DNA from: Centrapalus pauciflorus | Taxonomy: Eukaryota > Streptophyta > Magnoliopsida > Asterales > Asteraceae | DNA length: 64,000 nucleotides | NCBI GenBank assembly: GCA_020465985.1 | Contig: JAANYP010002109.1 | Coordinates: 213,392-277,391 of the forward strand | Direction: 5' to 3' | Part shown: positions 57,499 through 64,000 of the stretch, piece after piece | Layout: the number at the start of each line of letters is the position of its first letter | How positions within the stretch are numbered: the first letter of the stretch is position 1 | Translations under genes and position numbers: made by a program | Notes under the pieces: model-generated | Database searches by the model: none | What the model was told of the DNA's origin: nothing | The model's input: only the letters and a program-made list of their open reading frames with translations

Positions 57499-59906
57499 TG
57501 TCACACCCTGCTACCCCGGTTGGCAGCGAGGCGTGACGAGTGCGGAAGCATAACCATAATCATAATGAACGACCACTATATGGACGTTTTTAAAATACAT
57601 CGTTAAAGCTTTAAAGCATAGTAATGTTTTACATGAGAAATGAAGTTCGCACAAATACAGAGATTTAATTACATAATTAAAATATCCAAAATAATGCAGC
57701 TAAATCTCCGTTAAATTGAATATGCATGCGACTCCATGGATGCGGAAGCTTGAAAGTAAAATACGTCCGAGGCATACTTGCCTTAATTTCCTGAAAATAC
57801 ACGCTAAAATACGTCAACAAAAATTGTAGGTGAGCTCATAGGTTTACACGTAAATCTGACTTGTATGGACAACAATAATAGAGATTGAATTTATAAAATC
57901 ATAAATTCCTTGTTATGTATTACATATAAACCATCATGCAACCAAAGCTTAATTTAAAATGAGTTTGCTCTGTGCAGTATTCCCATACGTAATACCGTTT
58001 GTTGAACATATATGCACCCACTGTTAGCCAATCCAACTAACCCGAGTGGGGGACATGACTCCCAATAGATCTATCCACAATATATTCGCGCTTACAAATA
58101 AATGCAATTAACGGTTCATGATATCAGAGCTAATGGAACCCAATGTGTAATACATAATAGAAATGAAAGTATTTCCGTGTCCATATAAAAACGAAGCATG
58201 TATTTCATCCCCAAAACATAACAGTGTGAAAATAGGGGCTATGAGAACTCACCGGAATTGCGATGGCAAAAATCTAACGTGAAAAGCTTTTAGCGTAAAG
58301 TGACGGATGATGCACCGAGCGAGATTAAACGGGTCCTAAATGATAATAAGGACTTAATATCTCTAATATATAGTGATATATACATATTTATAGATTTTTA
58401 TGTCTTAAATCACCCAACATTACAAGTTTATAAATAAAATTCGCTTAAAACGTCAAGTTTATATATATATATATATAATTTTCCAGCTTTTTCGGAGGTT
58501 TTCGGCCTACTTTGAGGCTGTTTTTGACCAAGCTCCAAAATGTTTTAGACTTTGGTTTTCTAGGACATTAAACTACTATATACAAAGAATTTTTAGAATC
58601 AAGAACGGCCATTTTTCGAGATGTTTAGGTTGGTGAAAAAGCTCGTTAAAAACCCTATGTTGGCCATTTTTGAGCTGTCAAACTTTCGGTTTCCCAAATG
58701 ATTTCTGGAGGTCTTAAACTCCAAAATAAATTATGAAAAATTACAGATCTACAGTTAAGACATAGATCTAACTTTTGAGACAAAAATTAACTCATTTCGT
58801 TGAGTTATGGATTAGTTATGATTTTTCAAAGTCGATATAAATTTTCTGCCGAAAATCCGTAGTTTATAAACTTAAAACAACTTATGATTCTTGTTGTTTA
58901 TTCAAAGACTACTTGTATAAAAGTCATAATAGTTATAAAAACACATATATATCACATGTTTTCATAATATTAACACCTTTATAATGTGTGCATATATTCA
59001 TAAACACATTTAAAGAAACAACTTAAAAATAAAAACTAGAAACATATAAACTTTAGTTTTTATGAAACTTGTTGTTGTAGGTGATTATATATACTATGCA
59101 AGACTTATATAAACATAAATATAAGATGATATAAGTTAGTATTTACTTACTTTGATGAAATTTAAGAATGCAAGTGTGAAGAAGGTTGGATCTTGAAGAA
59201 ATTCACCAAGAACACTTGCATAACATGAAGAACACTTGAAAGAAAATTGTGTGTAGTGTGTGTGTGTTGTATGGCCGGATGCTAGAGAGAAGAGAAGAGA
59301 TTTTTGGTGTGAAGATTATGAAGATGAGAACCTCTATTTATAGAGAAAAAGAGATCTTTGAAATGATGCAAAGATATGGAGGTTGAGTGTGATCTTTAAG
59401 TGAAATGAAAGAGAGATGGTGTGAAGGAGATTTGATTGAGATTGAGCATGGTTATTCAAAATAAAATATGGAGGTTTGTACCTCCTATATGGCCGGCCTA
59501 AAGGCCATAATTATAGTGTATTTTTTTTTGTATAAATGTATTTAAAATGTATTCTTGTATTTTTCTTTTCTTGTAAATTCAAAAATACTTTTGAATGCAT
59601 TGTTTTAATGAATTGTTTTAGTCTTGCATAATTAAGGTTAAGTAATTGTATTAGTGTATGATTAGTGTTACTAATCATAATTTAATTATGTACTTAGTTG
59701 AATTAATCCCTCATATCGTAAATTGATCGGATTAATTTATTTCCCGATTCATCGCACCGATGAATTTTTTTCTAATTGCGTTGAATTTTCTAATAAACCT
59801 TGTTAATCACTTGATTAATTTCTAATGACCACTGATTAGCTTATAATTTGCTATCAAATACAGATTAGGGCTTTGTTGCTAACCTGGTTTAGTGCCGGAT
59901 GTTACA
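57499..59906 (-). repeat. 5' LTR of gypsy element F
   Basis: 2408 bp from TGTCACACCCTGC to GATGTTACA. Minus-strand TATA box at 59334-59343 would drive leftward transcription. Flanked by tatgt at 59907-59911. Confidence 0.88.
59334..59343 (-). promoter_or_regulatory. TATA box in 5' LTR of F
   Basis: Minus strand ctataaatag in the promoter-bearing LTR. Confidence 0.65.
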
Positions 59907-60307
59907 TATGTAACACAGGTGCTCATCAAAGTTAACCTTGTAGCCAACATCACACGGTTGACTTATGCTTACAAGATTATGTTTTAACCCAGACACATAG
60001 GCTACTCTTTTGAACACAGTAGCACCAGCTTGAAGGGTTCCATATCCTTCTGTGGATCCCTGGACATTGTCACCAAAGGTGACTTTTGGCCCTTTTTCAG
60101 GCCTGAGATCACTCAGCAGATCCTTGCAACCTGTCATGTGGCCTGAGCAGCCGCTGTCCAAGTACCAAACCTGGGATGGTTGTTTGACCAGCAGGGTGTG
60201 ATGGGAAAATATCAGTTATTTTTAGGGGAACACATCATAGGGATGAGTTCTCCTTCTTCACCAACATTTGTTGATGGACCAGTAAGTTCAACACTAATAT
60301 TTCCTAT
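59907..60307 (-). pseudogene. Element C protease region
   Basis: Frame from 60161 leftward to the F border. It begins at the protease site as MDSGCSGHMTGCKDLL and continues VTFGDNVQGSTEGYGTLQAG and FKRVAYVSGLKHNLVSISQ, which is the copia protease-to-pre-integrase segment. A frame break lies between it and gag (60162-60307), where a stop at about 60306 ends gag. Confidence 0.75.
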
Positions 60308-62937
60308 TTAGATTTTATCAGCTTGGATAGTTTCCTCATTGACCATGTTACTTCCAACACTGCTGGTTTTTGCAATGTTGGAACTAACAGAGTCAGCAGG
60401 CCTCATATCCTTAGTTTCAAGACAATCTTTGGCCATATTTGTCTTCATCCCATATTTATAACATTTTCTCTTTTTAGTCTTTTTGGAAGAAGTACTTCCA
60501 GAAACACATTCTGGAATATTTTTGTTGATCTTCTCAGCAGGTTTAGCAAACTTATTACTATTTTTGGAAGAATCAACAGTTTGAGTAGAAGGCACAATAG
60601 CAACAGCTTTACCTGTATCCTTTTTCCTCTTTTTAAGAGGGCAGATATCAAATATAAGAAGTTTGATTGGCTTTTGACCTTCCACAGGTTTGGGAAACTT
60701 ATTCCCAGCTTTCTTAGGTTGAGCAATGGTTTTGCCTTTGCCCTTGCTGATATGTGATGAATGTTGCCTATCAACATAATCACTGCTTTTGGTTTTGAAA
60801 GACTTACCTTCATTTATAACCAATTTTCCAATATGATTTAAAAACTTATTTAACATCACAGCAGATTTACTTCCAACATAAGACTTACCCCTGTTGAAAG
60901 CAGGCTGCTTACCTTTTGAAAACTTTTTCTCAAAATGATCAGCATCAAAGAGATTAACATGTTTCTTACTATCAGCTTTAAGACCAGAACTTGTCTTGAA
61001 AACAGGTTTGGTATCCAAAGCTGCAGCTTGAGCTTGTTTTCCCTTATTTTGCTTGAGTGAACCAGCTGAGCACTTAGCAGACTGATTTGATGGAGAACAC
61101 ATTCCATCATCAGTTTTTAGAGCTTTTTCACACAAGCTGTCAGTGTTTTGAGGCCTGACAAACCTATTTGTTGAGACTAGCTTACCATTTACTTTTCTGA
61201 ATGAAGGTACTTCGAAGCTCACCAAAAGTGGACAAGTCTTTTTCTAAATTATTTATTTCAACAATTGAAGCTGCTTTGTCAAGTTCCCCTCCAAGATAGG
61301 CTTGAATTTGAACAGGAATCTATTGACTTATACAATGATTGACTTTTTGTGTAGATTGGCACCAAGAGTCAACAATCTTTTGAAGCTTGGCATGTTTTGT
61401 GTCTGTCTCTCTCTTTTCTTCTAATAAAATGGAATTGATGTGTTTTAATTCATCAAGTTCAGTTTCCAACTTATGGAAGCTGTCCAGTTTACTAGTTTTT
61501 ATTTCAAGATCAGTTTTCAGCTTGGAGATTTCAGACAACAAAACATTATGTTTCTCAATAGCAGCTTTTAGATCAACAAGCAGATATTCAAACATTTTAA
61601 CTTTTTCATCATAACTGTAAACCATAAAATTTTATACCTTATACATCATTGTTGGGTTCCAGTTCTCCAAGCTGCTGAGAGCCTCAGCTTTAGCTAGGTC
61701 TTGTTTGAAGTTGCTTGTTGATGGGACATAGTGTTGGCCATCAGACAGTTCTTATCTTCTTTATCAAAAGATGAGTCAGATTCCTCCCAGTTACATGTCT
61801 CAGCCATGAGTCCTTTTTGCTTGTTGGAAGCCACTGAGTCTTCCAACTTCCTCAGCTTAGCCATTGCCATTAGGTACTTAACCCTGTAGCCATCGTCCCT
61901 GTTTGTCTTGTATGGTTTGGATGATGAGCCAACAGCTTTAGACACACAGTCAGCAGCTACATGGCCTGTTTTGCCACATTTTAAGCACTCGACCTTTGTT
62001 TTATCAAATGCCTTCTTTTTTATGGAACCTGACTTCTTTTGCAGCATTCTTCCACCAAACCTATATTTGTTGAATCTTTTGACCAGCATTGCAATAATTT
62101 GCTCATCATCTAATTCAGCGAGATCTTCACAGTCTTCCTCCTCAGACATTTATTCTCTTTCATCATCAGCCTGTTGATCAGGTTGTCTCATGCTGGCCAC
62201 TAAGGCAGCACCTCTTTTGGACATCTTCAATGCATTTCTTTTATGTTGCCTTGACTACTCATCATTTAGTAAAGACCCATATAGATTTACAAGGTCCATA
62301 CTTTTGATGGTGACTGAATTTCATAGAATAGTAGAGAAATAATTCCATTCCTCAGACAGGATGTCCAAAAATTTATTTACCAGAGTTAGGCTGTCCTTGG
62401 TGATCCCAACAGCTTTGAGATCATTGATTAGAGCAGTGAATCTGGTATAGGTTTCAGTAAGAGACTCCTTTGGCTTTGCAAAGAAGAGTGCATACTATCT
62501 AACAAGATTGTTGATCCTGTTGTCCATTGTGATAGTGGGACCATCATAGACAGTACACAAAGTATCCCACATCTCCTTTGCAGTTTTCATTTTCTCAACC
62601 TGTTTGAACACATCATCAGGAAGAGAAATAACCAGGTTGTTCTTGGCCTTTGCATCAAGGGCAACCAGCCTTTTGTCTTCATCAGACCATTGAGCTTTTG
62701 CCTTTTCAAAGTTCTGATCTCAGGAACAGCTACTTCAGCAGCATGTGTGATAGTAGTAACAGAGGTTGGCACATAGGGACCTTCCATTACTATCTCTGGC
62801 AGTTGTACATCCAGATTTCCTAAATAGAGTATCATTCTGCACTTCCAACCAGAGAAGTTCTGATGATTGAACTTGGGGGGTTTGGCCATTGAACCATCGT
62901 CATAGTAAGAGGAGGAGCTGGCAGCACTGTTGTCCAC
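60308..62937 (-). pseudogene. Element C gag, long and coiled-coil-rich, several stops and frameshifts
   Basis: Starts MDNSAASSSSYYDDGSMAKP at 62937 with a UBN2-type gag (PPKFNHQNFSGWKCRMILYL). The middle (62150-62590) is degraded. The piece at 61694-62149 has a good knuckle (CLKCGKTGHVAADC), the one at 61320-61625 a coiled coil (LKTDLEIKTSKLDSFHKLE), and the one at 60308-61225 a Lys/Ser-rich stretch and a second, damaged knuckle (CYKYGMKTNMAKDC). Two knuckles and an internal coiled coil fit Sirevirus gag. Confidence 0.75.
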
Positions 62938-62985
62938 GGGGAAATAGGGAGAATGAGAGATCTAGAGTTAACACACACTCTATCT

Positions 62986-62997
62986 GCTCTGATACCA
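62986..62997 (-). promoter_or_regulatory. Primer binding site of element C
   Basis: Minus strand TGGTATCAGAGC, two bases inside the 5' LTR. Confidence 0.85.
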
Positions 62998-62999
62998 GT

Positions 63000-64000
63000 T
63001 GTAGGTCCCAGAAGGTTTCCCTAGTGTATTGTTCTAAGCTGTAGAGGGGGTGAATACAGCAAACTAAAACTCAACACTCTTTTCTCAATGTTTGTGTATA
63101 AAACTCAAAGCTTGACTACGGAAGTGTTCAAGCTGAGATGACAGATACAACAGATGTTTAACTAATCTAAGACAAACTCAGACTAGATACAATGAATACA
63201 CTCACTAAGATGAACTCACTGTTTTTTACAAGACACAGATGGACAGCTTGAATAAGAACAGCTTGGGCACACGATACTGTTTTATACAAGCAGACTTGCA
63301 TGCATGAAAACACACTCCAATGCACAATCTGAATTCCTCACTCTTGGTTATCTCACAATCCTTAGAAGCTTCCTTTTATACTCTCACTGAGAATCACAGT
63401 GAAGCTTACTCATTGGACAGGGAGATAGTGGGATGTCTTTCCAAAAAGACAAAACAACTTTTCTGCACATTTGAAAAAGCAGACTTGTCTTCACATGGCA
63501 GAATCTTTGTCTTTTTCTTTTTGTCTCTGTTGCAGAAGCCTTTAATTAAAAGAGGAATGTCGATTTTGAACCTTTCATCTTATATTAACGCCATTTTGAT
63601 ATAAGAAATGGCCTGTCACCCATTTCAGATATCCCTTTGTCTTCATGTAACAGAGCAGCGTAAGCAGCCTTTGCAGCATCTATTTTTCCACTTTGTCTTT
63701 GACTTTGTAAATGATCTTGTAGTCTAAAACATTACATGAGGACATGGAAACATATTCCATAAAGTGTTTAGCTTGTTCATAAAGAACAGGTTCTATTCAC
63801 AAAGAACAGAACACTTAGTATTTGTCCAAGCTGCTCAAAAGAATAGAGCAGCGTAGATAGTTTATGTCCAGCCTGTTCAACAGAATGAACAGCTTGGGCA
63901 ATCTACCATAGTTGCAACAAATGCAACATGGTAAACAACTTTGACTTATAATGCAAATCACTTTTTAGTTTTCAATAAGGCATTAACAGGCCTTAAATTA
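63000..64000 (-). repeat. 5' LTR of element C, running off the window
   Basis: Starts (plus strand) TGTAGGTCCCAGAAGG next to the primer binding site and continues to the window edge. It is rich in aagctgttc and cagcctgttcaa motifs. The outer end and target duplication lie outside. Short frames in it are not genes. Confidence 0.7.

Larger units (their letters stand above)
49494..59906 (-). mobile_element. Chromovirus (Ty3/gypsy, Tekay/Del-like) element F, nearly intact
   Basis: Minus-strand element with both LTRs (3' at 49494-51906, 5' at 57499-59906), primer binding site, pre-gag ORF, full gag-pol with chromodomain, purine tract and the 5-bp duplication tatgt. Only three nonsense codons interrupt gag-pol and the pre-gag ORF is intact. 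LTRs differ by roughly 1-2 percent by eye. It inserted into the protease region of C, opposite in orientation to its relative E. Confidence 0.92.
33213..64000 (-). mobile_element. Sirevirus-like Ty1/copia retrotransposon C, split by E and F
   Basis: C is read on the minus strand in three pieces: 64000-59907 (5' LTR, gag, protease), 49493-49004 (protease end, pre-integrase, integrase start) and 39489-33213 (integrase end, RT, RNase H, post-pol ORF). The gaps are gypsy elements F and E, each with a 5-bp duplication, and the C frame continues when they are removed. A large extra ORF after pol and a long coiled-coil gag are typical of Sireviruses such as SIRE1. The 3' LTR is missing because the sequence gives way to A2 at 33213. 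The 5' LTR runs off the window. Confidence 0.8.

Noticed and set aside
63320..63604. 94-codon plus-strand frame near the right edge
   Set aside because: Lies in the LTR of element C, opposite to its genes, no recognisable features.

Overview
This is a window of plant nuclear DNA made almost entirely of nested transposable elements. It holds one recognisable host-gene piece, the last exon of cytosolic ribosomal protein S20. The plant assignment rests on that exon with its intron, a three-exon CACTA (TNP2-type) transposase, a Mutator-like MITE, Ty1/copia elements including a Sirevirus-like one with an extra ORF after pol, and chromodomain Ty3/gypsy elements. A flowering plant, probably a eudicot, is well supported. 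An asterid or Asteraceae host is a guess from the style of the pre-gag ORF in the gypsy elements. No bacterial, organellar, rRNA or tRNA genes were seen.

Layout. 1-3784: minus-strand CACTA transposase gene with two nonsense codons. 4199-5156: MULE-type MITE with a perfect 9-bp target duplication. 5659-5801: terminal exon of RPS20. 6010-7454: non-coding DNA with a GC-rich block and a microsatellite. 7455-17375: copia copy A1 (plus), split by gag-only gypsy element D (8789-14024, minus) and ending in an inverted pol piece. 17509-17912: truncated hAT-like repeat. 17913-24412: copia element B (plus), decayed and cut inside the reverse transcriptase. 24413-33212: copia copy A2 (minus), with both LTRs and most of gag-pol, but an 860-bp foreign coiled-coil ORF sits in its gag. 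33213-64000: Sirevirus-like element C (minus), split into three pieces by gypsy elements E (39490-49003, plus) and F (49494-59906, minus). Each of E and F has an exact 5-bp target duplication.

How the parts relate. C was present first, and E and F inserted into its integrase and protease regions. Removing either one with its duplication closes C's reading frame. E and F belong to one chromovirus family. Both carry an extra ORF between the primer binding site and gag, encoding an acidic, proline-rich, coiled-coil protein. E is old (diverged LTRs, about eleven pol nonsense codons). F is younger (three nonsense codons). D has near-identical LTRs and looks youngest. The A1 and A2 ends do not show matching duplications, so deletion, inversion or LTR recombination has reshaped them.

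Most worth a second look: the pre-gag ORF shared by E and F; the post-pol (envelope-like) ORF of C, which has its own TATA box and pyrimidine-rich leader; gag-only element D; and the foreign ORF fused into A2. All coordinates come from reading the sequence by eye. Family names are from motif recognition, not database searches.
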